From Janthinobacterium psychrotolerans (GTDB lineage Bacteria > Pseudomonadota > Gammaproteobacteria > Burkholderiales > Burkholderiaceae_D), in assembly GCF_001677885.1 (NCBI RefSeq), contig NZ_LOCQ01000051.1:124001-188000 (forward strand): DNA of 64,000 nucleotides, given 5' to 3'. The notes below the pieces were generated by a model. That model was not told the DNA's origin, searched no databases, and was given only the letters and a program-made list of their open reading frames with translations. The position numbers and the translations under genes were made by a program. Of this stretch, positions 8,813 to 18,603 are shown one piece after another (positions within the stretch are counted from its first letter, which is position 1; each line of letters starts with the position of its first letter).

Positions 8813-10009
8813 ATGTCCACCCCGTCCAGTTCCGCCGAGCCATCCGGCGCCATCCCGCCAGCAGGCCCCGTGGCCGCCCGTATTGCGCCCGCGCCAGCTG
8901 CCGCTCCCGCCGCGCCGAATCACCGCGTCAAGATCATCGCCGGCCTGATCGTGCTGGTCGCGCTGGGCGCCGGCGCCCGCATGTGGTACCGCAGCCACTA
9001 TTTCGTGGAAACGGAAAACGCCTATGTGGCCGGCCACGTGCATCCGGTGTCGTCGCGCATCGCCGGCGTGGTGACCAAGGTCTATATCGACGACAACCAG
9101 ATCGTCAAGGAAGGCGACGTGATCGCCGAACTCGATCCTTTCGACCAGCGCGTGAAAACCGAACAGATCGCCGCCCAGATCGCCAGCGCCGAGCAGCAGG
9201 TGCTGCAGGCCGACGCGCAGATCGCCCAGGTCAAGGCGCAGGCGAGCGCCGCCCAGGCCCAGGTGGCCCAGGCCGACGCTCAGTTGCTGCGCAGCAAACA
9301 GGATGCCGACCGTTACGGCCAGCTCTACACCAGCCAGATGAAGGCCGTGTCGAAAGCGGAACTGGACGCCGCCAACGCCGCCCGTTCCGGCGCCGTGGCC
9401 GACCTGGCCGCCCGCCGTGACAGCGTGGTGGCCGCCAAGGCCCAGATCGGTGCGGCGCAAGCGGCGCGCGACGTGGCCAGGGCCCAGGTCGACGTGCTGC
9501 GGGTGCAGCTGAAGGACGCCGAACAGCAGCTGCAATACAACAAGATCCTGGCCCCGGTCGCCGGCCGCATCGGCAAGCGCAACGTGGAAACCGGCATGCG
9601 CGTCCAGCCCGGCCAGCAACTGACGGCCATCGTGCAGGATAACGTGTGGGTGACCGCCAACTTCAAGGAAACCCAGCTGGCCGACCTGCGCCCTGGCCAG
9701 AGCGTGCATGTGTCGGTCGACGCCATGCCGGGCAAGACACTGGTCGGTACCGTGGACAGCTTCGCGCCGGCCTCGGGCGCCCAGTTCGCGCTGCTGCCGG
9801 CCGATAACGCCACCGGCAACTTCACCAAGATCGTGCAGCGCGTGCCGGTCAAGATCGTGTTCCAGCCGCAGGACATCAAGGCCATGAACGGCCGCCTGGT
9901 GCCGGGCATGTCGGTGATCGCCGAAGTGGAAATCAACCAGCCGGACAATCAGCCCGCGCGCCACGCGGCCGCACCTGCCAACGCACCTGCCGCCAACACC
10001 GCCCGCTAA
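8813..10009 (+). CDS. HlyD/EmrA-family membrane fusion protein
   Basis: This 398-residue periplasmic adaptor is anchored by one membrane span (about 39-57) and would link the inner-membrane pump to the outer-membrane channel. After the span come the barrel-sandwich half motif (YVAGHVHPVSSRIAGVV), a long Ala/Gln-rich coiled-coil hairpin (about 115-245), the second half (ILAPVAGRIGKRNVETG) and a beta-barrel region. Start: the ATG at 8813 has GGAG seven bases upstream; a TTG at 8801 is in frame but lies over that ribosome site. It is the first gene of a three-gene efflux operon with the DHA2 permease and the OMF lipoprotein. Confidence 0.94.
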   Translation: MSTPSSSAEPSGAIPPAGPVAARIAPAPAAAPAAPNHRVKIIAGLIVLVALGAGARMWYRSHYFVETENAYVAGHVHPVSSRIAGVVTKVYIDDNQIVKEGDVIAELDPFDQRVKTEQIAAQIASAEQQVLQADAQIAQVKAQASAAQAQVAQADAQLLRSKQDADRYGQLYTSQMKAVSKAELDAANAARSGAVADLAARRDSVVAAKAQIGAAQAARDVARAQVDVLRVQLKDAEQQLQYNKILAPVAGRIGKRNVETGMRVQPGQQLTAIVQDNVWVTANFKETQLADLRPGQSVHVSVDAMPGKTLVGTVDSFAPASGAQFALLPADNATGNFTKIVQRVPVKIVFQPQDIKAMNGRLVPGMSVIAEVEINQPDNQPARHAAAPANAPAANTAR

Positions 10010-10015
10010 CGTCCC

Positions 10016-11614
10016 ATGAGCAGCCCCACAACCACGCTGGCGACACCGCCGGCCTTCCCCGTGCTGGACGACAAAGTCTCCGGGCGCACCTGGCTGGCGG
10101 TCGCCGCCGGCATGCTGGGCGCCTTCATGGCGGTGCTCGACATCCAGATCACCAACTCTTCGCTCAAGGATATCCTGGGCTCGCTGTCGGCCACCCAGGA
10201 AGAAGGTTCGTGGATTTCCACCGCCTACCTGGTGGCCGAGATCATCGTCATTCCGCTCACGGCCCTGCTGGCGCGCGTGTTCGGCATCCGCACCTACATG
10301 ATCGGCACCACCTCGTTCTTCCTGCTGTTCTCCACCCTGTGCGGCGCGGCCTGGAACCTGGAAAGCATGATCGTGTTCCGCATGCTGCAAGGCTTTACGG
10401 GTGGCGCGCTGATCCCGATGGCGTTCACGCTGGTGATGCTCAAGCTGCCGCCGTCGAAGCGCGCCACCGGCATGGCCATTTTCGGCCTGACGGCGACCCT
10501 GGCGCCGGCGATGGGGCCGACCCTCGGCGGCTATTTGTCCGAGCTGTATGGCTGGCCGTCGATCTTCTACATCAACTGGGTGCCGGGCCTGCTGCTGATC
10601 GTCGGCATGATCTATGGCCTGGACCGCGAGCCGACCAACCTCAAATTGTTCTGGAAGGCCGACTGGCTGGGCATCTTCTTCATGGCGCTGGGCCTCGGCT
10701 GCCTGACGATCTTCCTGGAAGAGGGCAATTCGAAGGACTGGTTCGATTCCGGCTTCATCATCGCCTTTGCCGCGCTGGCCCTGACGGGCATCCTCGGCTG
10801 GGTGGTGACCAGCGCCACGCGCGCCGAACCGTTCGTCAACCTCGGCCTGTATGGCCAGCGCAACTTCCTGGTCGCCACCGTGCTGTCGGCCGTGACCGGC
10901 ATGGGCCTGTATGGCTCGGCCTTTCTGCTGCCGCTGTTCCTGGGCCAGATCGCCGGCTACTCGCCGATGCAGATCGGCGAAGTCATCATGTGGGTCGGCC
11001 TGCCGCAGCTGTTCATCATGCCGTTTGTCGCCAAGCTGTCGTCCGTGGTCGACAACCGCATCCTGTGCTCGATCGGCCTGCTGCTGTTCGGCGGCTCGTG
11101 CATGATGAACGCCTACATGGACGCCTCGACCGGCTACGACCAGCTGCTGTGGTCGCAGGTGGTGCGCGCGCTGGGCCAGCCCTTCGTGATGCTGACCCTG
11201 TCGAACTTCGCCATGAAGGGCATCGCGCCGAAAGACATGGCGTCGGCCTCGAGCCTGTTCAACATGACGCGCAACCTGGGCGGCTCGATCGGCATCGCGC
11301 TGCTGGCCACGGCGCTCAGCACCCGCGAGCATTTTCATTCGCAGCGCCTGGGCGAAGCGATCAATTCGTTTTCCAGCGCCACGCAACTGCGCCTCGACCA
11401 GCTGACGTCGTCGTTCATGGCCAAGGGTTTCGATCCGGTCACGGCCGGCAACCAGGCCTTGCAGGCGATCGACGGCATCGTGCGCCGCGAAGCGTATGTG
11501 ATGGCCTACAACGACGGCTTTTTCCTGATCGGCGCCATCCTGCTGGGCTGCATCGTGCCCCTGTGGCTGGCCGACAAACTCAAAGCCCCCGGTGGCGGTG
11601 GCGGCGGTCATTGA
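10016..11614 (+). CDS. EmrB/QacA-type (DHA2) MFS drug efflux permease
   Basis: At 532 residues this has the size of a 14-span DHA2 proton-drug antiporter. Visible features are the span-1 motif LGAFMAVLDIQITNSSLKDI, the cytoplasmic-loop arginine region (LLARVFGIRTYMIG), the motif-C-like ATLAPAMGPTLGGYLSELYG, and many hydrophobic segments through to LIGAILLGCIVPLWLADKL. The C-terminus ends in a Gly-rich GGGGGGH tail. It starts 6 bp after the adaptor stop, consistent with translational coupling. With the adaptor and the outer-membrane protein it forms an EmrAB-TolC-like tripartite pump; the substrate cannot be read from sequence. Confidence 0.94.
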   Translation: MSSPTTTLATPPAFPVLDDKVSGRTWLAVAAGMLGAFMAVLDIQITNSSLKDILGSLSATQEEGSWISTAYLVAEIIVIPLTALLARVFGIRTYMIGTTSFFLLFSTLCGAAWNLESMIVFRMLQGFTGGALIPMAFTLVMLKLPPSKRATGMAIFGLTATLAPAMGPTLGGYLSELYGWPSIFYINWVPGLLLIVGMIYGLDREPTNLKLFWKADWLGIFFMALGLGCLTIFLEEGNSKDWFDSGFIIAFAALALTGILGWVVTSATRAEPFVNLGLYGQRNFLVATVLSAVTGMGLYGSAFLLPLFLGQIAGYSPMQIGEVIMWVGLPQLFIMPFVAKLSSVVDNRILCSIGLLLFGGSCMMNAYMDASTGYDQLLWSQVVRALGQPFVMLTLSNFAMKGIAPKDMASASSLFNMTRNLGGSIGIALLATALSTREHFHSQRLGEAINSFSSATQLRLDQLTSSFMAKGFDPVTAGNQALQAIDGIVRREAYVMAYNDGFFLIGAILLGCIVPLWLADKLKAPGGGGGGH

Positions 11615-11672
11615 TCGCGTATTGCGGCGATTGCGCCCACTGCGCCCACTCAAGAACAAGAAGGTACACATC

Positions 11673-13133
11673 ATGAATACAGTTATGACCAAACTCGCCG
11701 CCGCGGCCTCGCTGGCCGTGCTGCTCTCGGCCTGCGGCACCGTGGGCCAGGACTTCAAGGCGCCCGCCAACGTGGCCGGCATCGATAGCGCCACGTTCCG
11801 CCATGGTTCGGGCGCGGCGGACGCGGCGCAGTTGCCGGCTCAGTGGTGGAGCGTGTTCGGCGACGACACGCTGAACGGCCTGGAACACAGCGCGCTGCGC
11901 GACAACCCGAGCGTGAAAGCGGCCGGCGAACGCCTGCTGCAGGCGCTGGCGCAAAGCGGCACGGCGCGCGCCAACCAGGGCCCGAGCGTGAACCTCAGCA
12001 CCGGCATTTCGAACGCGCGTACCTCGGCCAATACCTCGCAGGGCCTGGCGCTGGGCAACCGTTCGATCAGCGGCAACAATTTTTCGGTCGGTGGTTCGCT
12101 GTCCTACGAGATCGATTTGCTGGGCCGCGTCAAACGCATGGTCGAAGCGGCCGACGCGCAGGTACTCGCTTCACAGGCCGAGCGCGACGGCGTGCTGCAG
12201 ATGCTGTCGGCGCAAGTGGCCAGCAACTACTGGCAGCTGCGCGGCCTGGACGCGGAAATCACCATCCTCAATGGCGCCCTGGACACCCGCCGCGAGTCGG
12301 CGCAGCTGGTCGAGGCGCGCTTCAATGCGGGCCTGACCAATGAGCTCGACCTGGCGCGCGCCAGGGTCGAACTGCAGAACGCGCAGGCCGACCTGCACGA
12401 GGTGAAACGCCAGCGCAACCAGCTGGAAAACAGCCTGGCGACCCTGACCGGCAAGCCGCCGGCGGCGCTGCAACTGCCCCTGGCCGCCGATCCGGCCGCC
12501 TTGCCGCAGCCGCCGAGCATTCCCGTCGGCCTGCCGGCGAGCCTGCTGTCGCATCGTCCGGACCTGGTGTCAAGCGTAGCGGGGCTGCGCGCGCTCAATG
12601 CCCAGGTGGGCGTGGCCGAAGGCGCGTTTTATCCGTCGCTGCAATTGACGGGCAATTTTGGCTACGCCTCGGAAAAGCTGCGCGACCTGGCGCAGGGCGG
12701 TTCGCGCCAGTTCAGCGTGGGGCCGCTGGCGCTGTCGCTGCCGATCTTTGACGGCGGCCGCAACCAGGCCAATCTCGACCTGTCGAAGGCGCGCTACAAC
12801 GAAGCGCTGGCCAACCATGAAACGAAACTGCTGACGGCCTTGCGCGAAGTGGAAGACGCCTTGTCCGACGTCGAGCAGCGCCAGTTGCAGGGCGACGCCC
12901 AGGCCCTGTCGCAGCAGGCGGCGGCGCGCGCCTACCTGGTGGCGCGCACGCGCTACGAGCGCGGCGTATCGAACTACCTCGACGTCACCGACGCCCAGCG
13001 CAGCTCGCTGGCGGCCGACCGCGCCGCCGTGCAGATCAAGACCCAGCGACTGCTGGCCACCGTGGCCGTGGCCCGCTCGCTGGGCGCCGGCTGGCAGCCG
13101 CAGGGCGACCTGGCCAAGGTGGTGTCCAACTGA
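11673..13133 (+). CDS. NodT-family outer-membrane efflux lipoprotein
   Basis: A 486-residue TolC-type channel protein of the RND/EmrAB outer-membrane factor family. The N-terminus is a lipoprotein signal peptide with the lipobox LLSAC (C21), then repeated helical/beta-barrel halves with typical OMF motifs such as SLSYEIDLLGRVKR, AGLTNELDLARARVEL and GVSNYLDVTDAQ. An upstream in-frame start at 11592 would overlap the permease; the ATG at 11673 has AAGAAGG eight bases upstream and gives a proper signal peptide. It is the last gene of the efflux operon. Confidence 0.95.
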   Translation: MNTVMTKLAAAASLAVLLSACGTVGQDFKAPANVAGIDSATFRHGSGAADAAQLPAQWWSVFGDDTLNGLEHSALRDNPSVKAAGERLLQALAQSGTARANQGPSVNLSTGISNARTSANTSQGLALGNRSISGNNFSVGGSLSYEIDLLGRVKRMVEAADAQVLASQAERDGVLQMLSAQVASNYWQLRGLDAEITILNGALDTRRESAQLVEARFNAGLTNELDLARARVELQNAQADLHEVKRQRNQLENSLATLTGKPPAALQLPLAADPAALPQPPSIPVGLPASLLSHRPDLVSSVAGLRALNAQVGVAEGAFYPSLQLTGNFGYASEKLRDLAQGGSRQFSVGPLALSLPIFDGGRNQANLDLSKARYNEALANHETKLLTALREVEDALSDVEQRQLQGDAQALSQQAAARAYLVARTRYERGVSNYLDVTDAQRSSLAADRAAVQIKTQRLLATVAVARSLGAGWQPQGDLAKVVSN

Positions 13134-13155
13134 GGTCCACCGTTTACGTGAGCGT

Positions 13156-13181
13156 GGCCGGTGGCGGTGTCGCCGCCGGCC
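13156..13181. terminator. GC-rich hairpin after the efflux operon
   Basis: GGCCGGTGGCG / CGCCGCCGGCC with loop GTGT, starting 23 bp after the OMF stop. It has no T-run, so it may be a 3'-end stabiliser or a weak or factor-assisted terminator rather than a classic intrinsic one. Confidence 0.45.
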
Positions 13182-13333
13182 CGTAGCGTTGCGCAGGAGT
13201 TCAAGGTCATCAGATGTAAAAACCATGACTTTTGAACCGCCTCGGGCAGGCTGCCGCCATTCATGATAAATTAACTTTTATTTCCAAACGTCAACATCAT
13301 GGTGATGGTGAATTTGGACACTTTCATGGATAA

Positions 13334-15058
13334 ATGAATATGCAAAGCACCAAAATCAGCACCCGGCTGTATACGGGATTCGGCCTGGTCCTGTTGCTGC
13401 TGATCATAGTTACCGCACTCGGCATCAACCGTGTGCAGAAGATCGACGCCATCCTCACCAGTATCAGCGACGTCAACAACGTCAAGCAGCGTCATGCGAT
13501 CAATTTCCGCGGCAGCGTGCATGACCGCGCGATCGCCCTGCGCGACGTGGTGCTGGCGGCCGACGCCGCTTCCGCCAAGCCGGAGATCGCCCGCATCGAG
13601 ACCCTGGCCGCCAATTACGCGCAGGCCGCCACGCCGCTGGACCAGATCATCGGCAGCGGCAAGGGCGTGACCGAAGCGGAACGCACGGCGCTGGCCGCCA
13701 TCAAGGCCAGCGAAGCGAAGGCCCAGCCGATTATCGCCAAGGTGATCCAGTTGCGCCTGGCCGATGACGTGGCCGGCGCCACCGCCTTGCTGCAGCAGCA
13801 GGGCGCAGCCGCCTTTACGGGCTGGCTGGCGTCTGTCAACCAGTTGATCGACCTGGAAGAAAAGATGAGCCGCGAACAGGCCGACAGCGCCAGCACCGTG
13901 GCGCGCAGCTTCTTCTTCTTCATGGTGCTGTTGTGCCTGGGCGCGATCGCCATCGGCACGGCCGCCGCCTGGCGCATCAGCCACGGCCTGCTGCGCCAGC
14001 TTGGTGGCGAGCCCGACTATGCAGCCGCCATCGCCGGTGAAATTGCCGCCGGCAACCTGGCAGTGACCATCACCACCCAGCCGAACGACCGCAACAGCCT
14101 GCTGTACGCCATGCGCGGCATGCGTGACAGCCTGGTCAATATCGTCAGCCAGGTACGCGCCGGCACGCAGACCATCGCCACCAATTCGCGCGAGATCGCC
14201 GCCGGCAACCTGGACCTGTCGAACCGCACCGAGCAGCAGGCCGGCTCGATCGAGGAAACCGCCACCTCGATGGAGCAATTGACGGGCACCGTCAAGCAGA
14301 ACGCCGAGCACGCCATTGAGGCGAACCAGCTGGCCGTCTCGGCCTCGGGCGTGGCCGTCAAGGGCGGCGCCGTGGTGGCGCAGGTGGTGCAGACCATGGC
14401 CGCCATCAACGAGTCGTCGAAAAAGATTGTCGATATTATCGGCGTGATCGACGGCATCGCCTTCCAGACGAATATTTTGGCGCTCAATGCCGCCGTGGAA
14501 GCGGCGCGCGCCGGTGAGCAGGGCCGCGGTTTTGCGGTGGTCGCCACCGAAGTGCGCAGCCTGGCCCAGCGCTCCAGCCAGGCCGCCAAGGAGATCAAGT
14601 CGCTGATCGACGATTCGGTCGAGCGGGTCGACACGGGCGCGCGCCTGGTCGATGAAGCTGGCACGACCATGCAAGACATTGTCGACAGCGTCAAGCGCGT
14701 GACCGACATCATGGGCGAAATCAGCGTCGCCACGCGCGAACAGTCGTCCGGCATCGAGCAGGTGAACCAGGCGATCGGCCTGATGGACCAAGTGGTGCAG
14801 CAGAACGCGGCGCTGGTCGAGCAGTCGGCCTCGGCCGCCTCGTCGCTGGAGGAGCAGGCCGGCAGCCTGTCGCAGGTGGTCAGCATCTTCAAGCTCGACA
14901 ATACCCAGATGCCGGTGCAGGCACGAGCGCAAGCACACGCGCCGGTACGCAAGGCGGCGGTGGCGGCCAGCAAGCCCGCACTGAAGCCGGCGAGCAAGCC
15001 AGCACCCAAAAAGCTGGCCGCCAAGGCGCCGGCCGATGACGCATGGGAAGAGTTTTAA
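13334..15058 (+). CDS. Methyl-accepting chemotaxis protein
   Basis: A 574-residue transmembrane chemoreceptor. It has membrane span 1 at about 13-32, a periplasmic four-helix ligand domain to about residue 188, span 2 at about 190-212, a short HAMP region, then the cytoplasmic signalling domain with the highly conserved tip ([20 protein letters not shown]) and flanking methylation helices. After residue 520 comes an Ala/Lys/Pro-rich flexible tail ending in DDAWEEF. Its WEEF resembles the NWETF-type pentapeptide that tethers CheR/CheB, so this receptor probably recruits the methylation enzymes. The ligand is unknown. It stands alone, with no che genes nearby. The ribosome site is weak. Confidence 0.94.
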   Translation: MNMQSTKISTRLYTGFGLVLLLLIIVTALGINRVQKIDAILTSISDVNNVKQRHAINFRGSVHDRAIALRDVVLAADAASAKPEIARIETLAANYAQAATPLDQIIGSGKGVTEAERTALAAIKASEAKAQPIIAKVIQLRLADDVAGATALLQQQGAAAFTGWLASVNQLIDLEEKMSREQADSASTVARSFFFFMVLLCLGAIAIGTAAAWRISHGLLRQLGGEPDYAAAIAGEIAAGNLAVTITTQPNDRNSLLYAMRGMRDSLVNIVSQVRAGTQTIATNSREIAAGNLDLSNRTEQQAGSIEETATSMEQLTGTVKQNAEHAIEANQLAVSASGVAVKGGAVVAQVVQTMAAINESSKKIVDIIGVIDGIAFQTNILALNAAVEAARAGEQGRGFAVVATEVRSLAQRSSQAAKEIKSLIDDSVERVDTGARLVDEAGTTMQDIVDSVKRVTDIMGEISVATREQSSGIEQVNQAIGLMDQVVQQNAALVEQSASAASSLEEQAGSLSQVVSIFKLDNTQMPVQARAQAHAPVRKAAVAASKPALKPASKPAPKKLAAKAPADDAWEEF

Positions 15059-15106
15059 GCACCATGCGCATACAATGCGGACCTTACATCGTTTGTCGAG
15101 GTCCCC

Positions 15107-16846
15107 ATGAAACACTTCCTGTTCCCGCTGCTGATGGCCGCTGCCGTCGGCAGCGCCTGCGCCGCCGCCGCCCCCACTTCGGCGAGCACCCCCGCCAGCG
15201 TCACACAATTGTCCGCCATGAGCGCGCGCTATGCGCCGGTCGAGCTGACGGCCGACACCAGCCACCTGTCGGCCGGCGACCGCCAGGCGATTGCCAAGCT
15301 GATCGAAGCGGCCAGGCTGGTCGATGTGCTGCAACTGCGCCAGCGCTGGTCCGGCAATGAAGCGCTGTGGGCGGCGCTGAAGAAAGACAAGTCCGCGCTG
15401 GGCCGGGCCCGCCTGAATTATTTCTGGATCAACAAGGGCCCGTGGTCGGTGCTCGACGGCCACGCCTCGTTCATGCCGCCGTCCTATGCCGGCATCACGA
15501 TTCCCGCCCATAAACCCGAAGCGGGCAACTTCTATCCGCAGGGCGCCACCAAGGCCAGTCTGGAAAGCTGGATGAACGGTTTGTCGGCGCAGGATAAACA
15601 GCAGGCGCAGTGGTTCTTCACCACCATCCGGGCGGGCAAGGATGGCAAGTACGCCACCGTCAAGTACTCGGACGAGTACAGGACCGAGCTGACGCAGCTG
15701 GCCAAGCTGCTCGACGAGGCGGCGGCCGCCACCGACAATGCGTCCTTGAAAAAATTCCTCACCCTGCGCGCCAGGGCTTTCCTCGACAACGACTACCTGC
15801 CGTCCGACTTCGCCTGGATGGATCTCGATTCGCCGGTCGACATCACGATTGGCCCGTATGAGACCTATAACGACGAATTGTTCGGCTACAAGGCCGCTTT
15901 CGAAGCGTATGTGAATATCCGCGACCAGGCCGAAACGCAGAAGCTGAATTTCTTTGCCAGGCACATGCAGGAGCTGGAAGACAACCTGCCGCTTGACGCG
16001 CAATACCGCAATCCAAAAGTGGGTGCACTGGCGCCGATGGTGGTGGTCAACCAGGTGTATGGCGCCGGCGACGGCAATATGGCGGTGCAGACGGCTGCCT
16101 ACAACCTGCCGAATGACGAGCGCATCATCAGCGCGCGCGGCTCCAAGCGCGTGATGCTGAAAAACGTGCAGGAAGCCAAGTTCAAGGCCACCTTGACGCC
16201 GATCTCCAGGCTGGTGCTGACGCCCGAGGCGCAGCAGGACGTCGACTTCAACTCCTTCTTCACGCATATCCTCGCGCATGAAATCATGCATGGCCTGGGC
16301 CCGCATGCGACCACCGTCGACGGCAAGGCGTCCACGCCGCGCCAGGACCTGAAGGAAACCTATTCCACCATCGAAGAAGCCAAGGCCGATATCACCGGCC
16401 TGTTTGCGCTGCGCTACATGATGGACAAGGGGCAACTGAACGACACCTTGGGGCAGGGCGAACTGGCCGAGCGCAAGCTGTACAACACCTTCCTGGCTTC
16501 CGGTTTCCGTACCCTGCATTTCGGCCTGACCGATGCGCATGCGCGCGGCATGGCGATCCAGATCAACTACATCCTCGACAAGGGCGGTTTTGTTTCCCTC
16601 GGTGATGGCAAGTTCGGTGTGGATTTCGGCAAGATCAAGCAGGCCGTGATCGATCTGGACCGTGAATTTTTGACCATCGAAGCGACTGGCGACTATGCGC
16701 GCGCGCAAGCCCTGATGACGAAATACGTGGTGATCCGTCCCGAGGTGCAGGTCGCGCTCGACAGGATGAAAGCCGTGCCCAACGATATCCGCCCGGCCTT
16801 CGTGACAGCGCGCGTGCTGGACCAGGCCGTCAGGGCCGCCAAATAA
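15107..16846 (+). CDS. Exported zinc peptidase, M49 (dipeptidyl-peptidase III)-like
   Basis: A 579-residue protein with a signal peptide (cleavage near residue 20, SACAA). The zinc motif HEIMHGLGPH (391-400) and a downstream EEAKAD (423-428) match the layout of family M49. Classical DPP III has a longer HELLGH motif and EECRAE; here the first motif is the shorter HEXXH form found in bacterial relatives. Members remove dipeptides or are annotated as Zn-dependent hydrolases. Predicted location is the periplasm. GAGGTCCCC just upstream serves as the ribosome site. The gene is followed by its own terminator. Confidence 0.8.
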   Translation: MKHFLFPLLMAAAVGSACAAAAPTSASTPASVTQLSAMSARYAPVELTADTSHLSAGDRQAIAKLIEAARLVDVLQLRQRWSGNEALWAALKKDKSALGRARLNYFWINKGPWSVLDGHASFMPPSYAGITIPAHKPEAGNFYPQGATKASLESWMNGLSAQDKQQAQWFFTTIRAGKDGKYATVKYSDEYRTELTQLAKLLDEAAAATDNASLKKFLTLRARAFLDNDYLPSDFAWMDLDSPVDITIGPYETYNDELFGYKAAFEAYVNIRDQAETQKLNFFARHMQELEDNLPLDAQYRNPKVGALAPMVVVNQVYGAGDGNMAVQTAAYNLPNDERIISARGSKRVMLKNVQEAKFKATLTPISRLVLTPEAQQDVDFNSFFTHILAHEIMHGLGPHATTVDGKASTPRQDLKETYSTIEEAKADITGLFALRYMMDKGQLNDTLGQGELAERKLYNTFLASGFRTLHFGLTDAHARGMAIQINYILDKGGFVSLGDGKFGVDFGKIKQAVIDLDREFLTIEATGDYARAQALMTKYVVIRPEVQVALDRMKAVPNDIRPAFVTARVLDQAVRAAK

Positions 16847-16878
16847 ACCGTTGAAACAGCAACTGTCAGCACTATCTG

Positions 16879-16905
16879 AAGCCGGCCGACACGCCGGCTT
16901 TTTTT
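16879..16905 (+). terminator. Intrinsic terminator of the M49-like peptidase gene
   Basis: AAGCCGGC / GCCGGCTT stem with loop CGACAC followed by a run of seven T, about 33 bp after the stop codon. Confidence 0.9.
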
Positions 16906-17004
16906 GCGAGTTTTTTTTCGGAAAGTTGCTACTTTTTCCTTGTGGAAATATTTTTCCCGCTTACTCTGCAGTATCAATTCTCTTCCCTGATGACTGTGCC
17001 ACCC

Positions 17005-17640
17005 ATGTTGAAACTGTTTCCGCTGTTGAGCCTGGTTCTGTTTTCCCTGCCTGCAGTGGCTGCTTCTTCGCTGACTGCGCTGGAAACGCGCTGGCTGAAA
17101 GCGGCCGCGCCCGTGGTCAGCTATGCACGCGAGCAAGGCTTGCCGCTCGATATCGTGGTCCAGCCGCAGGAGGCGCCCGGCAGCGTGCCGCTGGCGCTCG
17201 GTTTCGACGGTGGCCGCTGCAAGCTGGTGCTGTCGATGCGCGGCAATGCGCAGGCCGAAGCGGTGCTGCAGGGTGTGCCGTCCGCGCGCCAGGGCCTGAT
17301 GATCGCCGCCATGGCGGCGCACGAGATCGGCCACTGCCAGCGCCATGCGCAGGGGGGCGGTTTTGTCCAACGCGGCATTGTGCGCAGCGACCTGCGGGAG
17401 CAAGGCGAAACGCGCCGCGAAGAGGGCTATGCCGACCTGGTGGCGCTGGCTTGGGTCCATGCGCGCCACCGTGACGCATATCAGGAGGTGCTGGCCTGGT
17501 TGCGTTCGGTGCGCCAGGAGGGTGGCTCACACGACACCCGGGCCTGGCTGGCGCTGGCCGGCGACAGCACGGTGTTTGATACGGCGCAAACGCCGTTCAA
17601 ACAGGCTGATCTGCTATGGCGCCAGGGGCTGGGGGAGTGA
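17005..17640 (+). CDS. Small exported metalloprotease-like protein
   Basis: This 211-residue protein has an N-terminal signal peptide (LKLFPLLSLVLFSLPAVAAS). The helix MIAAMAAHEIGHCQRH carries a zinc-type HEXXH motif (about 106-110), and EEGYADLVALAWVH 30 residues later could supply a third ligand (Glu or Asp), as in gluzincin-like enzymes. I do not recognise a named family. The ATG at 17005 was chosen because it begins the signal peptide; an in-frame ATG at 16942 would add 21 residues that do not look like one. It is a single gene between a terminator and the BON gene. Confidence 0.75.
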   Translation: MLKLFPLLSLVLFSLPAVAASSLTALETRWLKAAAPVVSYAREQGLPLDIVVQPQEAPGSVPLALGFDGGRCKLVLSMRGNAQAEAVLQGVPSARQGLMIAAMAAHEIGHCQRHAQGGGFVQRGIVRSDLREQGETRREEGYADLVALAWVHARHRDAYQEVLAWLRSVRQEGGSHDTRAWLALAGDSTVFDTAQTPFKQADLLWRQGLGE

Positions 17641-17741
17641 TAGTTGTCACTCAGGAAGACTGAACTGGGTGCGTTGTCGCACAGAGGTTTGCGCGCGACA
17701 GGGGTTTAATCGGGGCACTAACCAAACCGAGAGGTCCCATC

Positions 17742-18473
17742 ATGAACAAAATGCTCTCCTTCGTGCTGGCCGCCAGCGCCAGTGCCCTGCTTGCCGCCGC
17801 ACCGGCGTATGCGCAAGATACCTCCTATAAAACCCTGACCGACCAGGCGGCGGCCACCTACAAGCAGGCCAGGGCCGCCTGCGACAGCCAGTCCGGCAAT
17901 GCGAAAAAAGTGTGCGTGGAAGAAGCCAAGGTCGCCCGAGCCAAGGCCGAGTCCGATGCCGTGGCCCAGCACCGCAACACGCCGCGTGAACTGTCCAAGG
18001 CCCGCAAGGACGTCGCCAATGCCGAGTATGACCTGGCCAAGGCCCAGTGCGGCGACCGCAGCGGGGCCGACAAAACCACCTGCATGACCGACGCCAAGGC
18101 CAAACAACGCGCCGCTCTGGCCGACGCCAGCACGGGCGCCGCCGCCGGCACCAATGTGGCGCAAGCCCCCGCGCCTGCCAGCCGCGAAAACTGCGACGCC
18201 ATGGATGCGGCCGACAAAGCCGCCTGCGTCACGCGCAACGCCGCCGGCAGCACCAAAAATGTGGTGGCCGACACCGTCATCACCACCAAGATCAAGGCCG
18301 ACCTGGTCAAGGATGAAGACCTGAAAGCGATGGACGTGCACGTGGAAACCGTGAACGGCGTCGTCATGCTGAGCGGCTTCGTGCCGTCGCAGGCCCAGGT
18401 GCAGAAAGCGGCCGACCTGGCGCGCAGCGTGGAAGGCGTGACGGATGTGAAGAATGGCTTGAAGGTGAAGTAA
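17742..18473 (+). CDS. BON-domain periplasmic protein
   Basis: A 243-residue exported protein: signal peptide with cleavage near APAYA-QD (about 24-25), an Ala/Lys-rich helical region with six Cys spaced in AxxxCxx patterns (about 45-165), then one BON domain (about 172-243: DTVITTKIKADLVKD, VNGVVMLSGFV, GVTDVKNGLKVK). BON domains occur in OsmY-type periplasmic stress proteins and are thought to bind phospholipid or membranes. The role here is inferred only from that domain. AGAGG lies just upstream of the ATG. Confidence 0.88.
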   Translation: MNKMLSFVLAASASALLAAAPAYAQDTSYKTLTDQAAATYKQARAACDSQSGNAKKVCVEEAKVARAKAESDAVAQHRNTPRELSKARKDVANAEYDLAKAQCGDRSGADKTTCMTDAKAKQRAALADASTGAAAGTNVAQAPAPASRENCDAMDAADKAACVTRNAAGSTKNVVADTVITTKIKADLVKDEDLKAMDVHVETVNGVVMLSGFVPSQAQVQKAADLARSVEGVTDVKNGLKVK

Positions 18474-18514
18474 GCAAGTTGCAGCGAAAGTCCGGGCTCA
18501 GTCGCTGCGCGATC

Positions 18515-18541
18515 GTAATACGTCCCATTGGGGCGTATTAC
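18515..18541. repeat. Isolated hairpin GTAATACG...CGTATTAC
   Basis: GTAATACGTCCC-ATT-GGGGCGTATTAC pairs over 12 bp with one T-G wobble, 41 bp after the BON gene stop. There is no T-run. It could be a transcript end structure or a single copy of another palindromic repeat family; no second copy is seen in the window. Confidence 0.5.
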
Positions 18542-18603
18542 CCCGTCGGGACCAGGCGTTCCCGTCCGGCCCTGGCTCTCCGCCGCGTACTCGCGGCGCC
18601 TGA

